Assembly: GCF_000621965.1 (NCBI RefSeq)
Contig: NZ_KK211379.1
Coordinates: 44,462-108,461, forward strand
DNA length: 64,000 nucleotides
Source of the DNA: Methanobrevibacter wolinii SH
GTDB lineage: Archaea > Methanobacteriota > Methanobacteria > Methanobacteriales > Methanobacteriaceae
Direction of reading: 5' to 3'
The number at the start of each line of letters is the position of its first letter. The stretch's first letter is position 1. Below are positions 44,896 through 55,110 of the stretch, piece by piece. Both the position numbers and the translations under genes were made by a program. The notes under the pieces are model-generated. The model saw only the letters and a list, made by a program, of their open reading frames with translations, was not told the origin of the DNA and did not search any database.

Positions 44896-45936
44896 CTATT
44901 TACGATTAAATGGAATTAAACCAAGTATTGCTAATGCTGCAACAATAAAGAATAATGGATTACCTGTAGTATACATATTACCTAAACCAGTTCCATTATC
45001 ACTACTATTTTTATTATTGGAATTAATTACATTATTAAGTATTTTACTATTTTGAGTTGAATTTGTATCATTACTTATTGAATTATGAATATCATCAGTA
45101 TTACTTATATTACTATTATTGTTGTTATTATTAGTATTATTAGTGTTATTACTGATGTTAGAGTTAGTGTTATTATTGTTATTAGTATTATTAGTATTAT
45201 TAGTAGTAGAATTATCAATAATATCTCTTAATGAAACTTTATATCCAAAATAACTTTGTATAGTTTCATCTGGACTAAGAAAAGTTTGAAAATCAAAAAC
45301 CATTTCAGTAGTATTATTTAATTTTTTAACTGCACCATGATCAGCTACTCTAAATCCAGAATTATAATCATTAATAACATTTTTAACTAATGAAGAAACT
45401 ATTGGACCATCATAATCACTACTTGTGTATGGTATAAATATTTTATCAGTAAATCTCCAGATTGCATTTGAAGTAGAAGATTTATCAGAGTTTACAGTAT
45501 CCCAATAATTATAAAATAAAATTTTAAGATATTCTCCAACATAAACATTATGTTGTTTATTATAAATAACAGAAGTATTAGCTAAACTAAATCTTTGATT
45601 AGCACTAGCACTATGTAAACTCATATTAACACAATAACCATTATAACCATTATTAAATGAAATATTACGAATACCTCCATTAGTAGTATAAACTTCATCA
45701 TCTTTGTTATAATCTTCAGATATCCTATTATTAACTGTAGATGTTTTAGAACTTTTATTTAAATTCTCACCAGATTTATTAATATCCGTTAAATTTATAT
45801 TATTAGAAGCTTGAATCTGTTGATTTGTATGATTAATACTTGAATTATAAGTATTACTTGTAGCTGAAATTAAACCTAATCCTGTAAAGAGAATCAAAGT
45901 AATTACAAATACTCTATATAACGTTTGTTTTTTAAT
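44896..45936 (-). CDS. Secreted, membrane-anchored Asn-rich surface protein
   Basis: About 347 residues: a signal peptide (KKQTLYRVFVITLILFTGLGLISA), an Asn/Ser/Thr-rich exported domain, a long TNNTNN-type linker of near-pure Asn/Thr/Ser around residues 240-310, and a C-terminal anchor FFIVAALAILGLIPFNRK. This layout matches cell-wall-spanning surface proteins of methanogens. The frame is open from TTG 45951, with GTG at 45948 and 45945. The best ribosome binding site (GGTGGTGA) instead points to ATT at 45934-45936, directly before the Lys-Lys of the signal peptide, and that start is used here with caution. It lies between the Rad50/Mre11 and NurA/HerA genes with no functional link to them. 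Confidence 0.75.
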   Translation of the reverse strand: MKKQTLYRVFVITLILFTGLGLISATSNTYNSSINHTNQQIQASNNINLTDINKSGENLNKSSKTSTVNNRISEDYNKDDEVYTTNGGIRNISFNNGYNGYCVNMSLHSASANQRFSLANTSVIYNKQHNVYVGEYLKILFYNYWDTVNSDKSSTSNAIWRFTDKIFIPYTSSDYDGPIVSSLVKNVINDYNSGFRVADHGAVKKLNNTTEMVFDFQTFLSPDETIQSYFGYKVSLRDIIDNSTTNNTNNTNNNNNTNSNISNNTNNTNNNNNNSNISNTDDIHNSISNDTNSTQNSKILNNVINSNNKNSSDNGTGLGNMYTTGNPLFFIVAALAILGLIPFNRK

Positions 45937-45951
45937 AAAACTCACCACCAA

Positions 45952-46392
45952 ATTTAATAAAAATTGACTATGTTAAAAACATCTTAATTTAATTTTCTAA
46001 AATCTATCTTTAAATGAGATAATTTTTATTTTAAATTTAGATAATTCAACAAAACCAAAAAATAAATTAAATAATCATACTTCATTAATAACCATTAAAT
46101 ATACTTAAACTTAATAATTATGCCATCTTGATTAAATTAAAAGCTAAAAATTTAATTAAAATATTAATAATATCATTATTAGTTTAATAATTTAAAATAA
46201 TATTAAATTTAATGATTTAATAGGTTAATTGAATATTATAACTATTTAATAAATAAAAATTGAATGTTATACAAACAAATTTTATATATAATAAATATAA
46301 TTTTTAAATATATAAATATATATGAAAAATATTAAAAAATAGATAAAATAGTTAATTAATAAAAAAATAATAAAGAAAAATTAATAATTTAC
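45952..46392. other. AT-rich intergenic region
   Basis: About 440 bases between the HerA stop and the secreted-protein start, both minus strand. It must contain the promoter of the secreted protein. No other feature is visible. Confidence 0.4.
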
Positions 46393-47910
46393 TTAATAAA
46401 AACCATCTAAAGCTCTTGATTCAGCTCTTTGTCTTTCAAGTTCTTCTTCATTATCTTTTTTAGATTGTCTCCATTGATCTAAAATATCAATGTCATCTCC
46501 AACCCTTCTTCCTTTAAATTCATCTACTTTTACAAGTGTTGGAACTTTAGTCATAAGACCTAAAACTAAAGCTTCACCAATATTTAATGAAGGAAGTTGA
46601 TTTACTAAATCATCAGATAAAGCTTCACTTGCTGCTTGAACATGCCTTTGATCTTTAGGTTCTACAAGTCTTAAAATAATCATATTATTTGCTTGTGATA
46701 AAGCATCAGGATCAACAGATTTTGGAGATTGACTAACTAAACAAAGACCTAAACCAAATTTACGACCTTCACGTGCAACTCTTGAAACCCAATATTTACA
46801 TTTAGTATTACGTGAATTAGGTGCTAAAATATGTGCTTCTTCTAGAACGAAAAATACAGGAAAACTAAGTGCATTCTTATCTCCATGAACAAAATTTTTC
46901 CTACTTTTAAGAGCAGTTCTTAATACATGTGCAACTAATACTTCTGCAGTGCTTTCATCAACTTGACCTAAATCAATAATATTAGCCATACCTAATTTAA
47001 TCTTAGATAAAATATTAGCAGCATTTGAATCAAAAAGATTAATATATTTAGAATCCATATCATCAAGTTTATTTATAACATCCATCATTGTGTTTCTTTC
47101 TTTAGATGAGTAAGTTTCTTCATCTTGATACCATGATTCTAATTTAGAACGAATTAAAAGAATAAAGTTATGTGTTGATTCAACACCTGATCTTAAATCT
47201 TCTTTTGCAAGATTAAATGCTTTTCTAAAGTACCTTTCCTGAACAAAAGATTTACCATTAATATTTGCAAGTTGTAAAATTTCACTAAATTCAAGATATA
47301 ATGGATTAATAATAGGATTTATCTTATTAACCTTACCATTTGGGAACTCTGCACCTACATATTCTGAATGCATATCAAATATTAAAGGACAACCATTATT
47401 AGCAAGTAAACCATCTATAATAACACTAACTGTATTAGATTTACCAGCACCAGTCATTGCTAAAATAGCTAAATGTCTTGAAACCATTTTATTAATATTA
47501 AGATTAACTTCAACATTCTCATTAGAAATTAAATGACCTAATTTAAGTCCATCTTTAAACCTAAATATTTTATCTAAAACTTCACTACTTGCAAGTTTAA
47601 CTTCAGTTCCTGGTGGTGCTGGTGTACGAGGTATTTTAAGATAATCAATATCCCCTAAAATCTTAACATTACCTTTAATATAGTAATCATCACCTTCAAT
47701 ATGTTTAATTCTTTCAATTGTTTCAGGATCATATATATCATTATTAAGAGCTACACTTCCACGTACTAATGATTCTATCATTCCAAGTATAATCTTATTA
47801 TCATATTCTAATGTTACATATTCACCCATTTTTGGCATTTCTTTTGATACAAAACTTACATCAGTTAATGAAGTTTCACCAACACATCTACCAATTACAT
47901 CCTTTTCCAT
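46393..47910 (-). CDS. herA: Bipolar DNA helicase HerA
   Basis: HerA is a hexameric FtsK-like ATPase that drives DNA end resection with the nuclease NurA and with Mre11-Rad50. The 505-residue protein has an N-terminal HAS-barrel region (GRCVGETSLTDVSF), Walker A LAMTGAGKSNTVSVI near 150, Walker B PVFFVLEEAHILAPN near 350 and an arginine-finger segment VSRVAREGRKFGLGLCLVSQSP near 375-395. nurA lies 245 bases upstream on the same strand. Confidence 0.95.
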   Translation of the reverse strand: MEKDVIGRCVGETSLTDVSFVSKEMPKMGEYVTLEYDNKIILGMIESLVRGSVALNNDIYDPETIERIKHIEGDDYYIKGNVKILGDIDYLKIPRTPAPPGTEVKLASSEVLDKIFRFKDGLKLGHLISNENVEVNLNINKMVSRHLAILAMTGAGKSNTVSVIIDGLLANNGCPLIFDMHSEYVGAEFPNGKVNKINPIINPLYLEFSEILQLANINGKSFVQERYFRKAFNLAKEDLRSGVESTHNFILLIRSKLESWYQDEETYSSKERNTMMDVINKLDDMDSKYINLFDSNAANILSKIKLGMANIIDLGQVDESTAEVLVAHVLRTALKSRKNFVHGDKNALSFPVFFVLEEAHILAPNSRNTKCKYWVSRVAREGRKFGLGLCLVSQSPKSVDPDALSQANNMIILRLVEPKDQRHVQAASEALSDDLVNQLPSLNIGEALVLGLMTKVPTLVKVDEFKGRRVGDDIDILDQWRQSKKDNEEELERQRAESRALDGFY

Positions 47911-48155
47911 ACTTTACACCTTTTAATGTATATACTAATAAATCAATTAATTATTAAAATTATTTAAATAGCTAAATTTAAAAATAAATTAAATTAAATT
48001 AGAAGATTTGTATTAATTATTATATTTAATTAAAGAAACTTTTAATTATATAATATAATTAACATCATTTTAAAACAATAAATATTAAAATATAATTAAC
48101 ATAGTTAAAAATCATTTTAAAAACTAAATATTAAACTAGTTTAAAGAATATTTAA

Positions 48156-49073
48156 CTAATTTAACATTTCTCTACCTGTTTTTTCATATAAACCTAAAAT
48201 TTTAGATAAGTCATTTATATCTTTATGTCTAATAATAACATCTTGATGAGCTTTTTTAAGAAGATATGGATATCCTTCTACAGCATCTCTTTTTATAATA
48301 GATATAATCTCTTCAATCTCATCTTTATCTGCTTTATATGGTAATTCTACTTTTAAGATATTTTTATAATCATCAATACGAATATAAAATATAGTAAAAT
48401 CTAATGATTTAAAGAAACTATCATGAATAAGAAATTCTCTTTTTACTTGACTATTAACATTAAGATATATTGGATTTGAATATCCTTCCATCTTATTAAA
48501 TCTTTCAAATATTGACATATCTGGAATATTATTTTTAAAATAATCATTAGTAGTTGATGTTTTTGATACTGCAATCATTTTATGTTTATATTTTAATATA
48601 TTTGCAAGATTATCTAATTTCTCAATATATAATTTTTGAAGGTCATTATCATTAGGTGCAGGTCTTATTATATCACCAAGTAATGATCCATCTATCATAT
48701 AATAATCTACTTTATTTTTTTCAATAGCTTTAATAGCATTTTCAATTTCAAATATACTCATTTTAGCTCTAAGTTTGTCTATGAAAAATTTTTGATGATA
48801 AGTAGCATCTAATTCAATATTTTCAATACTATCTAATTTATCTCCATCAAATATTAAACCAAGCGCTGCAACCGCATAGATATTAAAACCTAAAAATTTT
48901 TTTGAAGAATAACTACCATCACCTGCAGCAATCTTAAGTTTATCCTTTGATGGTTCAATATAATCAAAGTTCCAGAACTTATTTATATCAAAATCAGAAT
49001 TATCTATTTCTTGTATTTCTTCTTGGATAAGTCCTTTCTTTTTCGCTGCTTCTTCATATAATGAAGTTAACAT
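48156..49073 (-). CDS. nurA: 5'-3' DNA end-resection nuclease NurA
   Basis: NurA forms a dimer on HerA and degrades the 5' strand at double-strand breaks. The 305-residue sequence has the NurA start of the catalytic core KIAAGDGSYSSKKFLGFNIY near 47-66, with catalytic Asp, and YYMIDGSLLGDIIRP near 128-142. GGAGGGTAAAT precedes the ATG. It is the first gene of the nurA-herA pair. Mre11-Rad50 is about 6 kb away on the same strand. Confidence 0.93.
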   Translation of the reverse strand: MLTSLYEEAAKKKGLIQEEIQEIDNSDFDINKFWNFDYIEPSKDKLKIAAGDGSYSSKKFLGFNIYAVAALGLIFDGDKLDSIENIELDATYHQKFFIDKLRAKMSIFEIENAIKAIEKNKVDYYMIDGSLLGDIIRPAPNDNDLQKLYIEKLDNLANILKYKHKMIAVSKTSTTNDYFKNNIPDMSIFERFNKMEGYSNPIYLNVNSQVKREFLIHDSFFKSLDFTIFYIRIDDYKNILKVELPYKADKDEIEEIISIIKRDAVEGYPYLLKKAHQDVIIRHKDINDLSKILGLYEKTGREMLN

Positions 49074-49364
49074 ATTTACCCTCCAGATATAGAAGTTTAA
49101 TATAATAATATTATTTTAATAAAATATATAAATTGTTTTAAATATTTTAATAAATTATAGAGTTAAAGAGATAAATAGCTAAATAAAATTTAAATATGAA
49201 AAGTGTATAATTAGCTAAAAATACCTAATAAAATTTAAAAAGTTAAAATTAGTTTAATATGATAAACATTAAAAGAAGTCTAATAATAAATTCAAAGATT
49301 AAAAATTAGTTTAAAGAAGTCTAATAAAAGATTAAAAATGATTTAATATGAAAGATAATTAAAA

Positions 49365-50114
49365 TTAATCATCTTGAGCTTTTCTAATACCTGATACAAT
49401 TTCACTAATTTTAGATTTAACATTATCACATTCTTCAACAATTGTACCAGTAACGATTATGTCTGCTCCAGCTTTTGCTGCAATATAAGATGCTTTAGCA
49501 TCTCTAATACCACCACCAACAATAAGCATAACATCAGTTGCAGCCTTAGTATAAGCAATCATTTCAGGAGGTATTTGTTTATCAGCACCTGAACCTGCTT
49601 CAAGGTATACAAATCTCATACCAAAACATTCTGCAGCCATTGCATATGCAGCTGCAATTTTAGGTTTATTACGTGGAACAAGTTTAGCATCACCTACCCA
49701 ACCAACAGTTCCTCCAGGTTCACATACAATATAACCCATTGGTAAAATATCAATACCAGATTTTTTAACATTATATGCAGCTAAACTTTGAGCTCCAATA
49801 AAGTAATAAGGATTGTTTGAGTTTAAATAGCTCATAAAGAATATAGCATCAGCATATTTACTAACATTAGAAGAATTACCTGGGAATATGATAATTGGTG
49901 AATCAATATTTTCAGATAAAATTTTACATGTAGAATCTACATCATATTGATCAACAGTTGAACCTCCAATCATAATACCATCAGTACCTGCTTCAATTGC
50001 TGCTTTAGCAATTTCTAATGCTTCTTCTGGACTTTGTTCATCTGGATCAATTAATGTTAAATGTAAAATATGATCTTTTCTTGCTTCTTTCAATTGTTCT
50101 TCTACTATATTCAT
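49365..50114 (-). CDS. Geranylgeranylglyceryl phosphate synthase
   Basis: This enzyme makes the first ether bond of archaeal membrane lipids, joining geranylgeranyl diphosphate to sn-glycerol-1-phosphate. The 249-residue TIM-barrel protein has HLTLIDPDEQSPEEAL at the N-terminus, GTDGIMIGGSTVD, LPMGYIVCEPGGTVGWVGDA near 125-145, YLEAGSGADKQIP near 172, and phosphate-binding VGGGIRDAKAS and GADIIVTGTIVEE near the end. GGGATATAA precedes the ATG. It is monocistronic and a firm archaeal marker. Confidence 0.96.
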   Translation of the reverse strand: MNIVEEQLKEARKDHILHLTLIDPDEQSPEEALEIAKAAIEAGTDGIMIGGSTVDQYDVDSTCKILSENIDSPIIIFPGNSSNVSKYADAIFFMSYLNSNNPYYFIGAQSLAAYNVKKSGIDILPMGYIVCEPGGTVGWVGDAKLVPRNKPKIAAAYAMAAECFGMRFVYLEAGSGADKQIPPEMIAYTKAATDVMLIVGGGIRDAKASYIAAKAGADIIVTGTIVEECDNVKSKISEIVSGIRKAQDD

Positions 50115-50276
50115 TTATATCCCTTTTTTAAATACACTCATAAAAATTTTAAAATATAATATAATTATATTAATTAATTATATTTTATAAAACTTCTTAT
50201 TTATATATAATTAAATCCATATGTTTTAAAAAAAATTATAATTTATTAGTGAAAAAATAAGATATAAGGTTAATTT

Positions 50277-50825
50277 ATGAAAAACAATAGAAAAGCTATG
50301 ATAAAAAGTATTAAAGAAATATATAAAAGACTAGATAAAGTTTCTCCTACTAATTATAATTGTGGAAAATTATGTGGTGAAATATGTTGTGTTTATGATA
50401 AATACAATAGTGATGAGGAAGTAGGACTCTATTTATTACCTGGTGAAGAATTAATATATGAAGATAATAATGAGGACTTTGAATTATACTATATTCCTCC
50501 AGATGAAACCTATAACTACGATCTTTATCTTGTTAAATGTGTAAATCCACCACATTGTAATCGTAATATAAGACCAATACAATGTAGAACTTTTCCATTA
50601 ATACCTCATATTGAAAATGATAAATTCCATTTAATAATTGATGAGGAAGAATTTCCATATACTTGTCCATTAGTACATAAGGAAAATAAACTTAATAAAG
50701 ACTTTATTGAAGTTACATATAAAGTATGGAAAATTTTAATAAAAAATCCTGCAGTTTATAATCTTATTAAAGTAGATTCTAAAAGAAGAATTGAAAATAA
50801 AGATGATTATACTATTGTTATATAG
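50277..50825 (+). CDS. YkgJ-family cysteine-cluster protein
   Basis: A 182-residue protein with the Cys-rich layout of the YkgJ family: NCGKLCGEICCVYD near residue 25-38, CVNPPHCNRN near 90, RPIQCRTFPLIPHI near 103-116 and YTCPLVHKE near 130. The family is thought to bind zinc or an iron-sulfur cluster; its function is unknown. An AAGGTTAATT element precedes the ATG. It is divergent from GGGP synthase and has no other partner. Confidence 0.82.
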   Translation: MKNNRKAMIKSIKEIYKRLDKVSPTNYNCGKLCGEICCVYDKYNSDEEVGLYLLPGEELIYEDNNEDFELYYIPPDETYNYDLYLVKCVNPPHCNRNIRPIQCRTFPLIPHIENDKFHLIIDEEEFPYTCPLVHKENKLNKDFIEVTYKVWKILIKNPAVYNLIKVDSKRRIENKDDYTIVI

Positions 50826-51035
50826 TCTACATAATAGAAAGTATGGGATTCTTATATATTCTACTTACTTTATAATTTAACATACTAAATAGATATAAGA
50901 AAAAACTAAAAAAAACTTATAAAATAAATAAAACAGTAAAAACTAAAAAAAAACTTATAAAATAAATAAAACAGCAAATTAAAAACTCATAAAAATTTAT
51001 AAAAAATAGTAAAATATAATTAGTAGAGAATAAAA

Positions 51036-51182
51036 TTATCCTCTAGGTTCTTTTGCTTTGAATCTTAATCCTTTGTAACCACATTTTCTACAATTTGTAG
51101 CAGCAGCAGGATTACGAGCTCCACATTTTAAGCAAATTTTTACATTGAAAAGTCTTTCTTCAGCTTCTTCAAATTTTGCCAT
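51036..51182 (-). CDS. rpl40e: Large-subunit ribosomal protein L40e
   Basis: A 48-residue zinc-finger ribosomal protein: [20 protein letters not shown], then [15 protein letters not shown], giving two CxxC pairs that bind zinc, and a basic tail. AAGGAGG stands at ideal distance before ATG 51182; an in-frame ATG at 51224 would add 14 residues unlike any L40e. Length and sequence are typical of archaea. Confidence 0.96.
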   Translation of the reverse strand: MAKFEEAEERLFNVKICLKCGARNPAAATNCRKCGYKGLRFKAKEPRG

Positions 51183-51224
51183 AATTAATCCTCCTTGTAA
51201 ATATAAATCAATATATCTAATCAA

Positions 51225-51553
51225 ATGATTAGAAACTAGTAAATAAATATAATGTATAAATAATTATGAAAGAAATAGTAAATTCATAATATTATATTAA
51301 TAAAATATTACATTTTAATAGTATTTAAATATTAAGGATTTTAGCATAAAATAAGCTAAAAATATAATATATTTATTAAAATTCCACATGAAATTTTTAA
51401 AAAATAAAGTTTTAAATTAATAAATCAATTAAAACATACCATACTAATTCTACTAATAAAATAAAATTTTAAAATAATAATCACATTATACTCATTCTAT
51501 TAATTAAATCATACTATACTAATTCTACTAATAAAAAATAAATATAATAAAAA
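51225..51553. other. AT-rich intergenic region
   Basis: About 330 bases with no gene. CATACTATACTAATTCTACTAATAAA is approximately repeated (near 51437 and 51507), a small direct duplication before the tsr3 stop. Confidence 0.5.
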
Positions 51554-52069
51554 TTATTTATGATTTTTTAAGAAATCATTTTGAACTTCAACAACTTCAA
51601 TACTGGATTTTGCATCACTATAAGCTTCAAGAAGTTCATAATTAAGTTCAACAAATGTATGACCCCATTTAAAACCATCCATTAAATCCCTTGCTTTCTC
51701 TTTAAATCCTGCAATATAAAATGTTGCAGCAATAGCTTCAACAGTTGACAATGTACATGGTTTACCATAATTTACAGGATTTGTAGCAATTAAAAATGGA
51801 AGTGATCTATGATACTTTGATAATGAAAAGAAAGTAGCAGATTTGTTTATCTTGTTCCATGAACAATCAAGACCTACAACACCTTTCTTCTCAATATACT
51901 TTTTATCTTCACATGAAACTGCTTTATCACTGAAAGGGTTTAATACAATTGCACCTCTTGGGATTTTACGTATCTTATATACTAAACGAGCTTTACCCTC
52001 TTTTTCTAATTTAATAGCAGTACATTTTTTCTTATCACATTCATTGGCATGAAAAATTGTTACATCCAT
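51554..52069 (-). CDS. tsr3: 16S rRNA aminocarboxypropyltransferase Tsr3
   Basis: Tsr3 (DUF367 family) transfers the 3-amino-3-carboxypropyl group from S-adenosylmethionine to a small-subunit rRNA pseudouridine. The 171-residue product starts MDVTIFHANECDKKKCTAIKL, the family's N-terminal RLI-like segment, with VGLDCSWNKI near 75, LPFLIATNPVNYGKPCTLSTVEA near 90-115 for cofactor binding, and FKWGHTFVELN near 145. ATG 52069 has AAGGTTTT upstream; ATG 52099 would add ten residues outside the family. Confidence 0.93.
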   Translation of the reverse strand: MDVTIFHANECDKKKCTAIKLEKEGKARLVYKIRKIPRGAIVLNPFSDKAVSCEDKKYIEKKGVVGLDCSWNKINKSATFFSLSKYHRSLPFLIATNPVNYGKPCTLSTVEAIAATFYIAGFKEKARDLMDGFKWGHTFVELNYELLEAYSDAKSSIEVVEVQNDFLKNHK

Positions 52070-52246
52070 AGTAAAACCTTGACTTAAATTAGTAAACATT
52101 AGTTTATAATTAATTTATTAAAATTAGTTTAAATAAATTTGTAAATGTATCAGAAAAATCATGATTAATAATAAACTTAAAATAGCTAAAAACCATTAAA
52201 GTAATAAAAGCATCAAATAGCTAAAAAAGGAAAAAAAGAAAAAAAA

Positions 52247-52933
52247 TTATTGTGAAACTTGAGTATTATTGGTAATATTACCTGCCTTGTATGCAGCAAC
52301 ATAATTTACAAGTTTATTATAATCGCTTCTACTTACACCAAGGGTATCGTTAATCTTAGGTACATCATTACTATGTTTAAGCTCAATTGATTTCAATAAA
52401 GGCTCAATATTTTTAGTAAATAAATCACAATATGTTGAACCATCACATTTTACAGTACCATTAGAAACTACATAGATAAGATAACTCTGATTATCTTTAA
52501 ATGCTTCACAAATATATACATCATAGGTATGTTGTTGGGTTTTAGATGAATTGTTTACTGACACATTAGTATTGGGAACAGCCTGTGAATAATATATAGT
52601 CCAATTAACACCATTATACTCTCTTACCTCAGGCTCTTTTAAACCTGCTTGAAGAGACATAATATCTACAATAAGACTAACATTATCTAATGAAGACATA
52701 TTATATTCAATACCATTAGTTTTATCTTTATAAGATTTTGACCAGTCTTTAGTAGTTGAATTATTAGTATGAATAGTCTGTTCAACAACTTCCCCCTGGA
52801 AAGTGCCTTTCATGAATTTATTATCAAATTGGGTACTTGGACCAAAGTTCAAGAAACCTAAAGCATAAGAAGCACCAATAGCAATTATAATAACAACAAT
52901 TACTGCTATAATAATCTGATACTTTCTATCCAT
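52247..52933 (-). CDS. Membrane-anchored extracellular protein of unknown function
   Basis: After MDRKY a single hydrophobic segment IIIAVIVVIIIAIGASYALGF (residues 6-26) anchors about 200 exported residues rich in Asn, Ser and Thr with many N-x-S/T sites. The domain includes SLDNVSLIVDIMSLQAGL and a Cys pair in VKCDGSTYCDLF, possibly a disulfide. GAGGT lies five bases before ATG 52933, preferred over ATG 52945. No family recognised; a cell-envelope protein of this methanogen group is likely. Confidence 0.7.
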   Translation of the reverse strand: MDRKYQIIIAVIVVIIIAIGASYALGFLNFGPSTQFDNKFMKGTFQGEVVEQTIHTNNSTTKDWSKSYKDKTNGIEYNMSSLDNVSLIVDIMSLQAGLKEPEVREYNGVNWTIYYSQAVPNTNVSVNNSSKTQQHTYDVYICEAFKDNQSYLIYVVSNGTVKCDGSTYCDLFTKNIEPLLKSIELKHSNDVPKINDTLGVSRSDYNKLVNYVAAYKAGNITNNTQVSQ

Positions 52934-52945
52934 ATTATACCTCAT

Positions 52946-53458
52946 AATAGTTTTTCATTTAAATAAAATTATTCTTATCTTAATAAAAATAATTTTATCT
53001 ATACGATTAGTAATATATTGTAATTGGTATTATATAATAATTATTAATCATTTAATTAAGAACTTAATTAGATTAAGTAATAAAATAATCTACTTTTAAC
53101 TAGAAAATAAACTATTTAAATAGGAACACTAAAAAAATGAAACATACTATTAAATAATCTATTAAACGATTTATTCAAATAAAAATTAATAATTATTATT
53201 AAGTTTGATATTATATATGTAAATGTTAAGCATACCCTTTGAATACTAAATAATTTACTTTAAGTAAAAATTAAACCAAAAAATAATAAACATTATTAAA
53301 AAAAATAAAAATTAATAAAAACCATTAATTACTTAAAACTAAATTAAACAAATACTTATAAATAGTATTATATAATTATTAGCTAGAACTAATTTAAACA
53401 TTAACATTAAATACTTAATCAAAGATATAATAATTTAAAAATTAATTAAAATGATAGA
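52946..53458. other. Divergent AT-rich intergenic region
   Basis: About 510 bases between two divergent exported-protein genes. It must hold both promoters; a TATA-like TATTATATAATT occurs near 53365. No repeats of note and no gene. Confidence 0.4.
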
Positions 53459-54187
53459 ATGAAAAAACAGACTTTAAAAATTCTATTAATTATATTAATT
53501 ATCATATTTCTAGTAAATATTGTATTTATATTCTCAGACAATACTGATGATATTAAAAATCCTGAAACAAATATTACAGGACAAAACTCAAATGGTACTG
53601 TATATAAAACAATATGTGGAAATATGTCAACAAATGATACAGCTGTAATTATTCTAGGTGTTCATAGCTTTGAGAATGGTATACATAATGCAACTAATCA
53701 AACAATAATGAACATGACAAATAATAACAACTTATCTAAAAAATATGTTGTATACTTTATTAAATTAAACCTTAATCAAACTGATCTTAATACAAGTGAT
53801 TATCAAACAAATAGACATATGGGTGAAATGTTAGCATATGATTATATTGTAAAAGATTTAAAACAATACAACCCATATGTAGTTGTAGATGTTCATGAAA
53901 TGGAAGAATATTGGGATCCTGATAGGTATATACAAGTAATGAGTCCAGATAAACCTGCAGCATTTGATTATGCCCATAAAATGGAAAAAGATACTGGAAT
54001 TGCAGAATATAACTTTACTGAAGGTACTTCCCCACAATGGGTAACAGAACCAATTGCAAATGAAGGATTTAACACAATCTTATTTGAATATGGTCAAGGT
54101 GAAAGTCAACAACATAAATTAGATGTTACTACAAAACTTATAAAAAGTATTGATAGTTTAAATCCAAGTATAAGAGATAAAACTTAA
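53459..54187 (+). CDS. Exported putative zinc-peptidase-like protein (M14-like motifs)
   Basis: A 242-residue protein with an N-terminal membrane anchor (ILLIILIIIFLVNIVFIF) and an extracellular domain. GVHSFENGIH near 77-86 could supply an H-x-x-E metal site and VVVDVHEMEE near 142-151 the third His, with a later LFEYGQGES Glu; this order resembles M14-type carboxypeptidases and related desuccinylases. If right, a role in trimming cell-wall peptides is conceivable, but the assignment rests only on motif spacing. The ATG directly follows GATAGA. Confidence 0.5.
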   Translation: MKKQTLKILLIILIIIFLVNIVFIFSDNTDDIKNPETNITGQNSNGTVYKTICGNMSTNDTAVIILGVHSFENGIHNATNQTIMNMTNNNNLSKKYVVYFIKLNLNQTDLNTSDYQTNRHMGEMLAYDYIVKDLKQYNPYVVVDVHEMEEYWDPDRYIQVMSPDKPAAFDYAHKMEKDTGIAEYNFTEGTSPQWVTEPIANEGFNTILFEYGQGESQQHKLDVTTKLIKSIDSLNPSIRDKT

Positions 54188-54557
54188 ATACTTTTTATTT
54201 ATAATTAATAGTCTAAATAACAATATACTTTAAAATTTATAATTTAAACTTTTATTAAATCAATAAAAGTTTTTATTTACTATTTTTAAAAATATACTTG
54301 ATTTAAAAGCAATTTTATTACTTATTTTAAGATTTTAATAGTTTAAACTCAATTAATAAAAAAATAGCTTTAAATTTTATTATAAAAAATAAATTCTAAA
54401 ACTAAAATTAGATTACAAAAAATAAAATAAACCCTAAAACTAAAATTAGATTACAAAAAATAAAATAAACACAAACCTAAAACTAAAAAACTAGATAAAC
54501 ACAAATAAAATCCTAGATTTAAAATTATTATAAACAGAAATTAATAAAAAAATAGAT
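54188..54557. repeat. Intergenic region with short direct duplication
   Basis: CTAAAACTAAAATTAGATTACAAAAAATAAAATAAAC is approximately duplicated in tandem (near 54395-54430 and 54432-54470) with a third partial copy. The rest is A/T low-complexity sequence between convergent genes. Confidence 0.6.
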
Positions 54558-55016
54558 TTAAAATTTTTCAATTTTATATTTAATATTATCCTTATTAATA
54601 GATACACCATTACTTGTTTTTTCAATTATAATACCACTTAAACTATCACATGAACATAATATATCTTGTTCTGGATGTGTACCTGGAATAATATTACAAT
54701 CAAATCTTACAGTATCACCTACAGATAGAACCATCTGTAATCTATTTGAAGTATTATTTTCTTTAGGTAAAATTAATATTGGTGATTGCATATCACGTGT
54801 AAGATATGTTAATGCTCTTATTCCTTTTTCATATTTTTCTCCTTTACCAAATGCAGATACTGCTATAATATCATCATCTTCAGGATATAATACTATTTCT
54901 TCATTATCAGAGGTTTCAATAAATAACATATCACAGTTTGCCATTTTACTTATTCCAACAATCCCTGTTTCTCCTTCTAAAAATAGTATTTCATCATATT
55001 CTAACTTTATATCCAA
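54558..55016 (-). CDS. Conserved-looking hypothetical protein, mostly beta
   Basis: A 152-residue soluble protein I do not recognise. It appears to be beta-rich: LEYDEILFLEGETGIVGIS, DMLFIETSDNEEIVLYPEDDDII, LILPKENNT, SVGDTVRFDCNIIPGTHPEQDILC. There are no membrane segments and no evident catalytic motif. AAAGGAGTTTTAAAC precedes the ATG. It lies 83 bases downstream of a small zinc-ribbon gene on the same strand and may be cotranscribed with it. Confidence 0.65.
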   Translation of the reverse strand: MDIKLEYDEILFLEGETGIVGISKMANCDMLFIETSDNEEIVLYPEDDDIIAVSAFGKGEKYEKGIRALTYLTRDMQSPILILPKENNTSNRLQMVLSVGDTVRFDCNIIPGTHPEQDILCSCDSLSGIIIEKTSNGVSINKDNIKYKIEKF

Positions 55017-55088
55017 GTTTAAAACTCCTTTTAAAATTAGTTTATTTATAAAAAAAGATTAAAGTTTAAAAATTTAAAAAAATGTAAA

Positions 55089-55110
55089 GTTTAGAGTATT
55101 TACTCTAAAC
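55089..55110. terminator. Perfect palindrome spanning the zinc-ribbon stop codon
   Basis: GTTTAGAGTA 55089-55098 mirrors TACTCTAAAC 55101-55110 around TT. It includes the last two codons and the stop of the small zinc-ribbon gene. It may be a terminator or attenuator between that gene and the next; no long T-run follows. Confidence 0.55.
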